NCBI GenBank assembly: GCA_037903475.1
Contig: JBAJFG010000020.1
Span: 265,248-329,247 of the forward strand
Source of the DNA: Ancylostoma caninum
Taxonomy: Eukaryota > Nematoda > Chromadorea > Rhabditida > Ancylostomatidae
Direction: 5' to 3'
Length of the DNA: 64,000 nt
The position numbers were made by a program, and so were the translations under genes. The notes under the pieces were generated by a model. The model was given only the letters and a program-made list of their open reading frames with translations, was not told the origin of the DNA and ran no database searches. Shown in pieces: positions 35,901 to 44,900 of this stretch (positions are counted from its first letter, which is position 1; each line of letters opens with the position of its first letter).

Positions 35901-36544
35901 TTAGGGCAACATAGAGCTTGACTTCCTCTTTCAGATTCATTATTAAGGTTTTGTCAGCCTTCAAGCAAACGCTGAAAAAAGCCAGGGAAGAAAAACCTGA
36001 TTTTTGGGCAAGTTCACGAATGTGATGTTAATCTGAGGCGAATAACTTCATGATTACGCTGTATAAGGGAAAATCTCCGACAAATTACAATAGAGGGAGA
36101 TCTGCTCTTTCTTATGCATTGAGTCTTTTTTCGTAAGACCTTCTAATTTTGTCAGTTATTAAGTGTCAACCTGCCTTAAATTTGACAAATTTTGCGGTTA
36201 TGTCTCATGTGTTCTTATCGCTATGAAAAAAAATTTCCAGTGGACAAGAAGCTATGTGATTTTGCATCCTCATAAGGTTTGGTTCTAAGAAACCAATTCC
36301 ATAGCTGCGGAGCACCACGTCTCGTCCAGACGTCCTAGCACACCATCCACGGAATTGCATTTTGAGCTACGTGTTTATTGAACCCTCGGAGTCGATTTAC
36401 AGCCAAATAAAACGTCCAAGTTTAAGTAGAAAGTGTTCACCGACGACTTTACACTTGTTATTCATGGTGCTAAGAGAAAAAGAGCATATTGAAGTGTTTG
36501 CAACACTACCACCCTCGCGAGGAATCGAACTTGGAGCTCGCTTG
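29996..36544. other. Long stretch without a secure gene
   Basis: Mostly AT-rich. Open frames without support include 30763-31188 (plus), 31808-32100 (plus, after CTTTTCTTCAG), 32464-32979 (plus, 171 codons in GC-richer DNA, the longest unexplained frame outside repeats), 33050-33346 (minus) and 34400-34657 (minus, hydrophobic start but no ATG). Some may be exons of the gene beginning at 23230 or of unknown minus-strand genes. None shows a motif that I recognise. Confidence 0.35.
35160..35329 (-). CDS. Candidate internal exon, function unknown
   Basis: On the minus strand the segment is open from a GATGCAG acceptor to an AAG|GTAGGT donor and reads FSSAHNFNAQSRYCDGF... to CPFGDEKYIPNTITLVLE. 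Composition is protein-like and the donor is good, but the acceptor is weak and no partner exon was found. It could be chance. Confidence 0.2.
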
Positions 36545-37464
36545 TGAAAAACTTCCTTATTTTGCTGTTATCAGACTCCCCTTCAGGCAACCCCTTCCCT
36601 CCTCCCCCCGAGGCGACCCATCTTGGTAAATTACCATCGTACGCTTCACCCTGGACCCAATCCTCATCCGTGGACTCGTTCCCTGACATTTACCCAAGAA
36701 AGGGCTCCAATTTCCATCGATGGACCCGTATCGTGCCGTTTTCGCACTATTGGGCACGACAGACTCTTTCTCGATTCGTGGATACCTATCATGATGTTTT
36801 TCTGGACTACGGGGCTCCGGCTCATCTGTCCGTCATCACTGCAGCCGCACTCTCTACAAATCTCGAAAGTGATGGAACAAAGTTAAAAAATATTTGAAAA
36901 GTTTGATCAACTGCACAACTGGTTTCAGAAAATATGATGACGCGTTCTTCATCCTGTGTATTTAATTCTTCTCAAAAACAGATGGATCCTCAAGCTGCAT
37001 TATCCCAAAGGGACCTCAAAGAGAGGTGCGCAAGGAGCATATCCCAAAAGAGGATACCGAGTGAATCCTTAGCAACTTCCTCCACGCCATGCACATTCCC
37101 TTTCGAAGTGGTTATCGCCCACCGTTCCAAAGTTGAGTGAAATCCACAACAGAGCTCCAGTAGTGGGGCGACTCTGCTCCGTACATTGCTGCTACGCATC
37201 GTCAAATCGTTGTAAACACTGTCTCGCTTGCAGGGCTCGAGATCGCTAGCCGCTGGTCCCGCCGCGAAATCTCGAATGCCCCCGACTTCCACTACGTCTA
37301 TGCACCTATAACGAAACATCGGCCGAATGCCCCATCAGCTTCGCATCCTCGCGAGGCACAGTCTATAACTGAGTCTCACGGGGAGCGCATGCGATCACAT
37401 GCTAGTCCCCCTACGTCTGCGCTCTAGAAAATTTTGTTGCACTACCATGATTTATATAAGAGGA
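36545..37464 (-). mobile_element. Helitron-like element 4 (3' end missing)
   Basis: On the minus strand it starts A|TCCTCTTATATAAATC at 37464 and matches the 5' domain of copy 3 closely (shared GTTGCACTACCATG, GCCGAATGCCCCATCAG, CTCCGTACATTGCTGC in plus orientation), then has about two and a half minisatellite units (36640-36800). The tail and CTAG terminus are absent, so the 3' end is truncated; the exact lower boundary near 36545-36640 is uncertain. Confidence 0.65.
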
Positions 37465-37593
37465 TACGTACGTTAGTCGCTCATCAGACGCACGCATTAG
37501 TTTACTGCGGATTTTCTACGAAGTCCGATCAACACATGCACGCTCCGAATGAATAACTGAGCGCTCGTTAGGAATTGCATCTAGGGTGCCAGT

Positions 37594-37650
37594 GCTTGTC
37601 TTATCTTATCTTTATCTTATCTTTATTGGACATGTAATAAAATTACATGT
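37594..37650 (-). repeat. CR1-like element 3' terminus: stem-loop plus tandem tail
   Basis: A perfect 9-bp stem with a 3-base loop (ACATGTAAT/ATTACATGT, 37630-37650) is followed on the minus strand by repeats of GATAAGATAAA down to 37594. CR1-type elements commonly end in short tandem repeats rather than poly(A). The hairpin is a plausible recognition site for the element's own reverse transcriptase. Confidence 0.7.
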
Positions 37651-37689
37651 GAAAAAGTAAAATAACAAACAACAAAAAAAAACAGCTAC

Positions 37690-39063
37690 CTATAGGAATT
37701 CTTTAACACGTTTTCTGAACATGCTGATTTTCTCAACAAACGCATTAGCACGTAAAATGTGATTAAAAATGGAGCAAATCCTATTGCTGAAAAACTTCGA
37801 CCTAAGCTGAGACCTAGCTGTAATGGTTGAAATCCTGAATGGAGCTCCTCTCGTTCTGGTTTGGATTATGCGGAAAAATTCTGATGGTGCAAGTTTAACT
37901 AGGCCTTTAAGTAATTTGTATGCCATAACTAAGTCATTCCTTTTTCTTCTCCACTCCAAAGTCCTCAGACCAAAGATCTTGTTCCGTTCAGTACCGCTGG
38001 GTATTTCGGAATATGTCAATTGTGATGACCTAAGCATAAGCTTCCTAGTGAAGCTATTCTGAATCCCTTCAAAAGCGTAAATATCCTTCTTTTTAAATGG
38101 GTAAAAAACAGTAGTACCGCTTTCTAGTATTGGTCGCACGTAAGTTTTATAGGCTCTGAGCAAAACTTTGGAATCCCTGGAGCGTAAAGCCTTGAAGAGG
38201 TTGAAGGTTCGATTATGTCCCTTTGCTACCAGTAATTTGAAATGTGGAGTAAAACTGAGGTGGCGATCATAGAGAAAACCAAGATCCCGAACTTCTGAGA
38301 CAACATCCAGCCTAGTGCCGTCAAGTAAGTATTCCGGACTCCGTGATTCTTTACCAATGCACATGACATGGGTTTTGTGAGACGATATAGGTAGCCCATT
38401 GTTCCTTGACCACTCAGAGATTTTGTTTATAGCTAATTGAAGGTTATGATCGCACGAGTCACCTTTGACAGATCGGTATATTTTAGTATCATCGGCGAAC
38501 ATATTGCACGTGACAGCTAAGGAGGAGAGAGCGGTAGGCAAGTCAGCAGTAAATATATTGAACAATATTCGTGAGAGTACTCCGCCCTGGGGCACGCCAC
38601 TCGAAACGTTTCGAACTGTTGAGAGTGATTCTCCAACAACAACTTGAAAGGTTCTGTTATTAATGAATTCAGCTAACCAGTTCTTAGCTAGAGGGTGAAC
38701 TCCAATGTGACCCAGTTTTTGAATTAATAGGTTATGAGGCACTTTATCAAATGCTTTATGAAAGTCAAAATAAACTACATCTAGATTACCACCAGCATCG
38801 TACACTGAGGTCCAGTCATTGAGTGATTTAAGTAATGAGGTTTCGGTAGACCTACCCGGGCAGAAGCCGTGCTGACAATTTGGAATAATGTTGTGCACAT
38901 TAAGATGATTAACGAGGTATTTTTTGAGAATTTTCTCGAACACACGGGCGAATATCGAGGTTAGACTGATGGGTCTGTAATTTTGAGGATCCGAAAGAGG
39001 TTTCTTTTTTGGCAGAGGAAGCACAATGGAATGTTTCCATCTTTTTGGAACCTCACCTCGCAT
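37690..39063 (-). CDS. CR1-like ORF2, reverse transcriptase part
   Basis: This 457-codon frame holds the RT domain: YRPISLTSIFARVFEKIL near residue 25, GFCPGRSTETSLL near 66, YFDFHKAFDKVPHNLL near 96, SSGVPQGGVLSRILFNIF near 150 and the catalytic MFADDTKIY near 185, followed by the LGFLYDRHLSF and thumb/C-terminal region. The RT would copy element RNA at a nicked target site. The ATG at 39063 overlaps the stop of the preceding frame as TAATG, but this is not a natural start: the preceding segment reads into it once a single base is restored in the homopolymer at 39077-39083. Catalytic residues are intact. Confidence 0.9.
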   Translation of the reverse strand: MRGEVPKRWKHSIVLPLPKKKPLSDPQNYRPISLTSIFARVFEKILKKYLVNHLNVHNIIPNCQHGFCPGRSTETSLLKSLNDWTSVYDAGGNLDVVYFDFHKAFDKVPHNLLIQKLGHIGVHPLAKNWLAEFINNRTFQVVVGESLSTVRNVSSGVPQGGVLSRILFNIFTADLPTALSSLAVTCNMFADDTKIYRSVKGDSCDHNLQLAINKISEWSRNNGLPISSHKTHVMCIGKESRSPEYLLDGTRLDVVSEVRDLGFLYDRHLSFTPHFKLLVAKGHNRTFNLFKALRSRDSKVLLRAYKTYVRPILESGTTVFYPFKKKDIYAFEGIQNSFTRKLMLRSSQLTYSEIPSGTERNKIFGLRTLEWRRKRNDLVMAYKLLKGLVKLAPSEFFRIIQTRTRGAPFRISTITARSQLRSKFFSNRICSIFNHILRANAFVEKISMFRKRVKEFL

Positions 39064-39449
39064 TAGGCTGAGGTTGAAAAAAATTCAAGAGGAGAGGCAA
39101 TTTCGTAAACGCAGTTTTTCAGGACGATGTATGGTACATCATCTGGGTTTATAATAGCCGGCGAAGTCCATGAATTTAGTATGTTTATCATATCTTGTAT
39201 GTAGCACCATGGACCAATGTCTTGAATTTGCGAATCCGAAAAAGAATTCGAGAAAGCCTCCGCAAAATTAGAGCTGGAATAGACACCATCGAAGTGGTTG
39301 GCTAACATGTTCGCCTTGTCAGCATCGACAACTGCTCTGTTAGATTGGTCATCAACAAGCGTACCTATTCTAGGCTTATCAAACAACCTTGCATTGAGCA
39401 ATTTATACAAAGCCTTTGTTCCTCCTTTATCAATAAGCCTCTTTTCCAT
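39063..39449 (-). CDS. CR1-like ORF2, linker between endonuclease and RT (frame-shifted)
   Basis: A 128-codon segment (MEKRLIDKGGTKALYKLLNARL... to ...PDDVPYIVLKNCVYEIASPLEFF) corresponds to the usual region between endonuclease and RT in CR1-like ORF2. It is out of frame with both neighbours. The upstream change maps to a 7-T run (plus strand) at 39471-39477 and the downstream one to a 7-A run at 39077-39083; they are opposite in sign, so the frame is restored overall. This is part of one ORF2, not a separate gene. Confidence 0.8.
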   Translation of the reverse strand: MEKRLIDKGGTKALYKLLNARLFDKPRIGTLVDDQSNRAVVDADKANMLANHFDGVYSSSNFAEAFSNSFSDSQIQDIGPWCYIQDMINILNSWTSPAIINPDDVPYIVLKNCVYEIASPLEFFSTSA

Positions 39450-39456
39450 ATAAGCA

Positions 39457-40473
39457 TTATATTTGTTTAGTTTTTTTGGTTAACTTCCTTGTAACTTGTT
39501 GAAAATCCTGCCCACAGGACGAAGAACCTCGTAAAACCGCTAGATTCCACAATCGGTCCCTTAACTCAGATATTGAGAGTAGATAAGCCGGCCGCCTATG
39601 CTGCTTTGTTGTTTTAAGTTTAAATGGAATGAATAGATCCATGGCGTGATGCAAAATAGCGAGAAAAAGCTCGTATTTACCATCTACATCGTTTACTGTA
39701 TTAAATGATCCAAACCAATCGATATTGCACAAATAATTTTTCATTCCTGCAAAATCAGCCTTTTTAAAGTAACGGCACCATTTGGAATAATTGCGCGATT
39801 TAGCAAGAGACAAAGTAAAATTAACTGTGGAATGATCACTATTACCAATTGGGGGATAACTTCTTACTGAAGTAACCAGGGAGGGATCGTTGCATAATAA
39901 GATATCAAGGAATGAGCCACCTCTTGTTGGGAAAGAAACTAGCTGAGAAAATCCATGGCTGTCAAACGTCTGAATAAATTTTGCTGACATTGAGTCTTGG
40001 CATTGTTCTGGGTGTAGCCAGTCGATGAGAGGCAGGTTGAAATCGCCTGCTATAATGCATGTGTTTTGACAAGCGCAGAGATCGCTTATTGCTTTTGAAA
40101 GTTGCTCCGACTTTTGTACGGAGCAATTTGGTGCTCTATCAACAGCTATGATCCTAATCTCAGTGTGGAATAGCAAGACATCACAAGCTAACACTTCATA
40201 AGAATCATTTAGTGACTCACTAAAAACTATTTTAGAAGAATTAGGATGTTTTATCAAAACCGCAACACCACCCCCTTTTTTGGATGTTCTATCAGCACGT
40301 AGGCATTCATAATAAGAGACTATAGTTCCTGGCAGAGAAGCTGAGTTTTGCTTAGAGTTCAGCCAGGTCTCTGATAAAATAAGTAGGTCGTAGTTTTCCT
40401 TACAAATCAATAAATTCAGTGCATCAGAATTCCTTGCTAGAGAACGGATGTTAGACAATAGGCAAGTAATCAC
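39457..40473 (-). CDS. CR1-like ORF2, apurinic/apyrimidinic-type endonuclease part
   Basis: This 338-codon frame carries endonuclease motifs in order: LLSNIRSLARNSDAL at the N-terminus, LLILSETWLNS (catalytic Glu) near 30, GGGVAVLIKH near 67, IIAGDFNLPLIDWL (Asp/Asn) near 140 and IGNSDHSTVNFTL (Asp-His) near 206. The enzyme would nick the target strand to prime reverse transcription. The first in-frame start-like codon is GTG at 40473; no ATG lies between the upstream in-frame TGA, inside the end of ORF1, and the first motif. The frame ends early at 39457 because of the single-base change at 39471-39477. Confidence 0.9.
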   Translation of the reverse strand: MITCLLSNIRSLARNSDALNLLICKENYDLLILSETWLNSKQNSASLPGTIVSYYECLRADRTSKKGGGVAVLIKHPNSSKIVFSESLNDSYEVLACDVLLFHTEIRIIAVDRAPNCSVQKSEQLSKAISDLCACQNTCIIAGDFNLPLIDWLHPEQCQDSMSAKFIQTFDSHGFSQLVSFPTRGGSFLDILLCNDPSLVTSVRSYPPIGNSDHSTVNFTLSLAKSRNYSKWCRYFKKADFAGMKNYLCNIDWFGSFNTVNDVDGKYELFLAILHHAMDLFIPFKLKTTKQHRRPAYLLSISELRDRLWNLAVLRGSSSCGQDFQQVTRKLTKKTKQI

Positions 40474-40496
40474 AGATTCAGAGGACCGAGGAAAAC

Positions 40497-41297
40497 TTAG
40501 GCGTTTTCCGGAATCACATCATGTTCCATGCGATTTTCAGAGGAGAAAGTAAGACTCACAGGTTGAGTGGGAGACTTCCCCGCGGGAGGTGTTCCGTTAG
40601 AGTTGCGCTTAGCGAGGCGAGCATCTCGCATGCGATCCCTCTCTTGTTTGATTAGGGATGGGCGAAGGTAAACGCCCTTATGAGGAAAGGATCGCAAGCG
40701 TGGTGCACGCTTGACAGCTAGTTGCTGGAATTTGGTAGTCGGAAGCACAACTTTAACTATACGTCCGCGACTTGAATTAACTCTGCCCATCCGGTAAACG
40801 GAACAAGGTACACATTCAACGTCTAGGTGATTCAAGATTGAGTTCACACACTGAAGGTCATAATATGATCTTTCAACTGGAGAGGGGGAGTTAGACTCAG
40901 GTATGCCCGAGATCACGATCGATCTCTGGCGCTCAAGTTCATGCTGCATAAAGAAAGGATCAACAGAATTTTGGGGCGGAAGAGAAGACGGTTGAGATTG
41001 AGCAGATTTCAGTTGGGAGTCTTTTTCTTCAATAATTTTCCTAAGATACCTCTTTTCTACCTTAAGCTTGTTATTTTCCTCAGTAACCTTCGCGCACCAC
41101 TCTTTGATTGTTTCCATTTGTTCCCTGGTCTCCATCAAAGCCTCCAGTATTATCTTCACATACGCTGGAACTTCATGCGACGACGACTGCCCCATAAGCT
41201 TCGCGAGTTCATCTTGCTTCTCTGGAGAAGGCACTTCCACATGACGTCGCTTGGAACGGAGTGCTGGAACAGAGGACGAGCGCAAGGGAGTTTCCAT
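40497..41297 (-). CDS. CR1-like ORF1 protein (coiled coil, RRM-like)
   Basis: The 266-residue protein starts at ATG 41297 and is intact. Residues about 50-100 are rich in charged heptads (LMETREQMETIKEWC, VTEENNKLKVEKRYL) and should form a coiled coil. From about 125, RQRSIVISGIPESNSP, YRMGRVNSSRGRIVKVVLP and GVYLRPSLIKQERDRMRDA match the RRM-like nucleic-acid-binding region seen in ORF1 proteins of CR1- and L1-like elements. It probably packages element RNA. There is no CCHC zinc knuckle. The stop is at 40497, and the ORF2 frame is already open a few codons before it in the -1 frame. Confidence 0.85.
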   Translation of the reverse strand: METPLRSSSVPALRSKRRHVEVPSPEKQDELAKLMGQSSSHEVPAYVKIILEALMETREQMETIKEWCAKVTEENNKLKVEKRYLRKIIEEKDSQLKSAQSQPSSLPPQNSVDPFFMQHELERQRSIVISGIPESNSPSPVERSYYDLQCVNSILNHLDVECVPCSVYRMGRVNSSRGRIVKVVLPTTKFQQLAVKRAPRLRSFPHKGVYLRPSLIKQERDRMRDARLAKRNSNGTPPAGKSPTQPVSLTFSSENRMEHDVIPENA

Positions 41298-41950
41298 TAT
41301 GATCTACAGGAATCGATTGCGATGAGGTCGTCTTACTGACAACTTCAGCGCAAAGACAAATGGTAAAAGAAGCTTGTCTCTCACTTGCGTCTGAGCTGCG
41401 TTAGGACTGTAACGTGGCCAATCCTGCGTAATGTGGACGCACAAATCTGTTGAAAATTATTCTCAAAAATAAACAACTATGTACAGTCTCGTAAGGGTTA
41501 CCTTGAGCATTCTGGTGGAAATTTTTCTTCTCATTACTCTGACTTTCACCACTTCTTGATTCACAGTTATAGGTCATAAACCCATTTCAGTGGCGGGTGC
41601 CCTATGGTCCGAGCATGACATATTGGCTGGGTGCCCTTAGAGAATTTCGATTAAAAAAAATCACTTGCTGTGCGGTCTTTCTCACGTCTGCGAGATTCTT
41701 ACAACTACCCCGATACGTGGGCTCTTGCGGGGCGCTGTATCTACGAACATCGTTGCGGACTTTTACTGCAAAATGAAGAGCAGGGTGCTTCTCGGCTTAT
41801 TCTACCTTCACTGAAGTCATTCTCCTTTCAATTCTAATTATTAGTCTTTTCTCTTTTGCGTAAACATATTACGCTTTTACTATGTTATATTCTAATTTAC
41901 GTCGTCTGCTCCATCGCTGCTTTTGGACTTGGAAGCAGAAAATTTGAGCA

Positions 41951-41963
41951 AAAAAAAATTCAG
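41951..41963 (+). promoter_or_regulatory. Candidate splice/trans-splice acceptor before the four-TM gene
   Basis: An A-rich run ending ATTCAG lies 26 bases upstream of the ATG at 41990. In nematodes such a site just before a start codon often accepts a spliced leader. No upstream exon was found. Confidence 0.4.
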
Positions 41964-41989
41964 ATTCACCGCTTGAACCGTTGGGAGCA

Positions 41990-44900
41990 ATGGAGCGTAA
42001 CAGAGTGGTAAGAAATTGCTTGAGATGAGGAATTAACTCCAGTCAGGATCTATCAATCTCATTTGAACTATTCATTCAAAGCATATTTTTCAGAGCATGA
42101 AACGTTACAAGTCGAAGTTGGATCGGCGGCTTGGGATGTGCATTTTTGGCTGCTTGATCACCATAGCATCTATTTTGTGCATCTATGGAATGATGCACAA
42201 AGGCGTACATGACGAACTCACCGTTTACGTGAACAGAACACATCAAATAGCAAAGGTCAGTTCAGGGACAGATTACATTTCTGGGCGATTTTTCAAGTTC
42301 TTTCCGAGTTTTGATGTGAAAATTTAACCCTCCCCACATGGTTATGGTTCACAAAATGCTCACCAAACTTAATGAAGGTTCGTCTTTTAACTATAGGTGA
42401 TCTCACCATTTTGCACGTAGATGAATCCTGCCCAGATTAGTGTGGAAATGCATAATACGATCTTTCAGAAAAAAATGCAAGTCACTACATTTTAGTGGGA
42501 GATGCGAAGTCAATCCCACCTATACGCTTTTTCCTAGTGATTTTTCATGAATTCAGTTGCAGAGCTGTGGCTAGTAGGATGAGATATGACCCGCGTTTCG
42601 CAACCCAGTACAGTCAAACAGTAAGGCGTTTATTATAAATTTAATAGTCAACGACAAATATGAAGATTTGAGATCCAAGGTGAACTGATGATCCTGAAGA
42701 AAACGAGTGCTGGAATGGGAGGGGTAGAGTTGAAGTTAGAGAGAGAGTAGGAGGTAGTCAGGGACGTAGTCGAGTAGGTCATTCACATGGCGCGTACTCC
42801 TGATCTACACGCGCCTTTCCGACTACGACCTCAACATGCCGAGGTTGGCGAAGAAGTGTGGATCCACTTCATACTTGTACTAACTTTAAAGTGTTAGTTC
42901 TTGAAGATGCTGCGCTACCGCTCCTCGTTTACCTCGGTATCGCGCGGCTGCACGCTTTAGATGCTTCCTGTTGTCGAATACCTGTGTTTGTTCCGTCACA
43001 TCATCGCTTCCGTCGGTTGCCGGCTTTCCTGACTCCCTTCTTTTATGGGCGCGGAACGCTGCTACTTTCAATGGCTGTATTCCCATCATGAACTGGGCCA
43101 GCAGGAAGTCGTAAAACGACTGTGTTGCATCTACCGAGATCACTCATGATCATTTGGCAATACACCCACAGCCGTTCAGGCGGCGCGGGTATCATAGGTA
43201 CCACTGGTCTGCTGCAGAAGATCGACGACCTGCGTGTCCAGGCTTAATGTTTACGTAGGTGAGGATGTGACTACGCGTTTTTACCGTCACATGTCCCCAG
43301 CTGACCAGATTAGCGGAACAAGGTCCGTTTACCAGATAAACGTGGGTGCCGCATGAAACCCATGGATCAATGGCTGCCATTAACGCAAGCGAAGAGGTGA
43401 ACTTACGGGGCTCCTCAGGAGGTAATACAAGGATAAGCGCCCCGGAATCGTCTGTGAATAATGAAACGTTCTTCGTGCGAATCGAGCAGAAGTTCTGGTA
43501 GTAGAAAGTACGTGTCCGCGCACCAACTGTCCTCCATGCTATTCGATGCAGCACCATGGGAACGACTACCAAGATGCGATTGTGGATATTTTCGTAGACC
43601 GACTTGGCTTGTATGTCCTTACATTTAATGTTTCGCGCTATTAGCCATTCCAGTTCAGTTTGTAGACGCACTTGGAAAAATTGGGCCAACCTTTATGTAG
43701 GTTTCCATGCCGCATGAGAGTGGCGGGTTCCACAGCTCTTGCCATATTACTGACGCGTGCCCATCGAGTCTTAAACACGGCGTAGGCGTATCCCAGTGAA
43801 GGCGGGTCCATTATTCTGACATCCTTTGCATTATCTCTTTGACACTATCCTTTGCACCTTTGCGGCCACGGATCCCGGCTGTGACCAGATGGCGAAAACT
43901 CTAGGAGGATCGAATACAGTTTCTATCGGTAATGACCGGTGGAGGTATTGCAGCGATCACTTCACCCGCGTTAAATGCTGCACGTGACAAGAGTCCAACA
44001 GGGAACTGGGTCCTCCTTTCATCACTGGAAATGGTTGACCACGACAGTGGAATTGAGCGTGTAGGCAGTGTCCGTAATCAGGTACATGGAAATCAGAGTA
44101 GACACTGAAACAGTCACATTCAGTTGGTGATATCATGACTTTGAAAGCCTTTCTCCATCAATACTAATCAAATTAGGGCTCCTGCTTTTCAGAACATTGC
44201 AACTTTTAAATTATTTAAGTTCCAACATTCAGGTTAAATTAACAAAATATATAAAATATATATTTGAATACGTCTAGCACATTATTCGACTGACATATCA
44301 GTGGTTACCGTCTTGATTTAAACATGTTTTTAATTAAATTTTGCCAGTTTTTTTTAAAAATTTGTAGCCGTTTTCATTTTGTATGCTTCTCCGCTTTCTT
44401 ATACGTGTTTGGGACTATTGAATGAACAAATAAGTGCAGCGAAGCCTTCTCAAAAATACATATTTATGTTTTAGAAATTCAAAGGGAAAAATCGGGCAAC
44501 AATTACCCAACTTGACCCCATGAGGATCTAACCCTCGAGTACGCATATTTGCCGAGCAGATCCTCGCTGTTTACTGAAGTTTTTGTTGCGCTAGTGAGAT
44601 GTAGCAAAAAAGGCACACTCACTTACCATGCTAGCTGAGAACAATGGAACGAGACGCAGAAGTGTTTGGATAGACAATTTGTGTGGAAAGAGAAATATGT
44701 TAAGTGCTTTGAAAATCTATGGATGAGGAGACTAGCCCAGATTCATGTCGGCGTAGTCAAGAAAATTTGTGTTCAGCAGCCAGTTTAAAGTTTTTAGTTC
44801 AAGACTGGACCAAGATGTCACTACTGTTATTTCTTGCAGTAATCTCATATGATACAGAGCTACAGACTTAGTTAGAAATCTTCAGCAAGCATAATAAGGC

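Larger units (their letters stand above)
37594..41340 (-). mobile_element. CR1-like non-LTR retrotransposon, nearly intact
   Basis: On the minus strand the order is a short 5' region, ORF1 (coiled coil and RRM-like), ORF2 (endonuclease then reverse transcriptase), a 3' UTR with a stem-loop, and a tail of short GATAAGATAAA-type repeats at 37594-37627. This layout and the LSETWL, GDFNLP and FADD motifs fit the CR1/L2/Jockey group. The only clear damage is two single-base frame changes in 7-base homopolymers within ORF2. The 5' boundary (near 41300-41400) and target duplications were not resolved. Confidence 0.85.

Noticed and set aside
39063..39065. TAATG stop-start overlap as a designed translational coupling site in the CR1-like element
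   Set aside because: Restoring one base in the nearby homopolymer makes the two frames continuous through conserved ORF2 sequence, so the overlap is a by-product of the frame change.
42450..42620. Possible extra exons after exon 2 of the four-TM gene (TTTCAG near 42470, TTGCAG near 42565)
   Set aside because: Neither acceptor gives an open frame in the required phase 0; stops follow within a few codons.
44484..44510. AATTACCCAACTTGACC, similar to a nematode spliced-leader RNA start
   Set aside because: Only a partial match; the rest of the leader RNA, its donor GT context and Sm site are not present.
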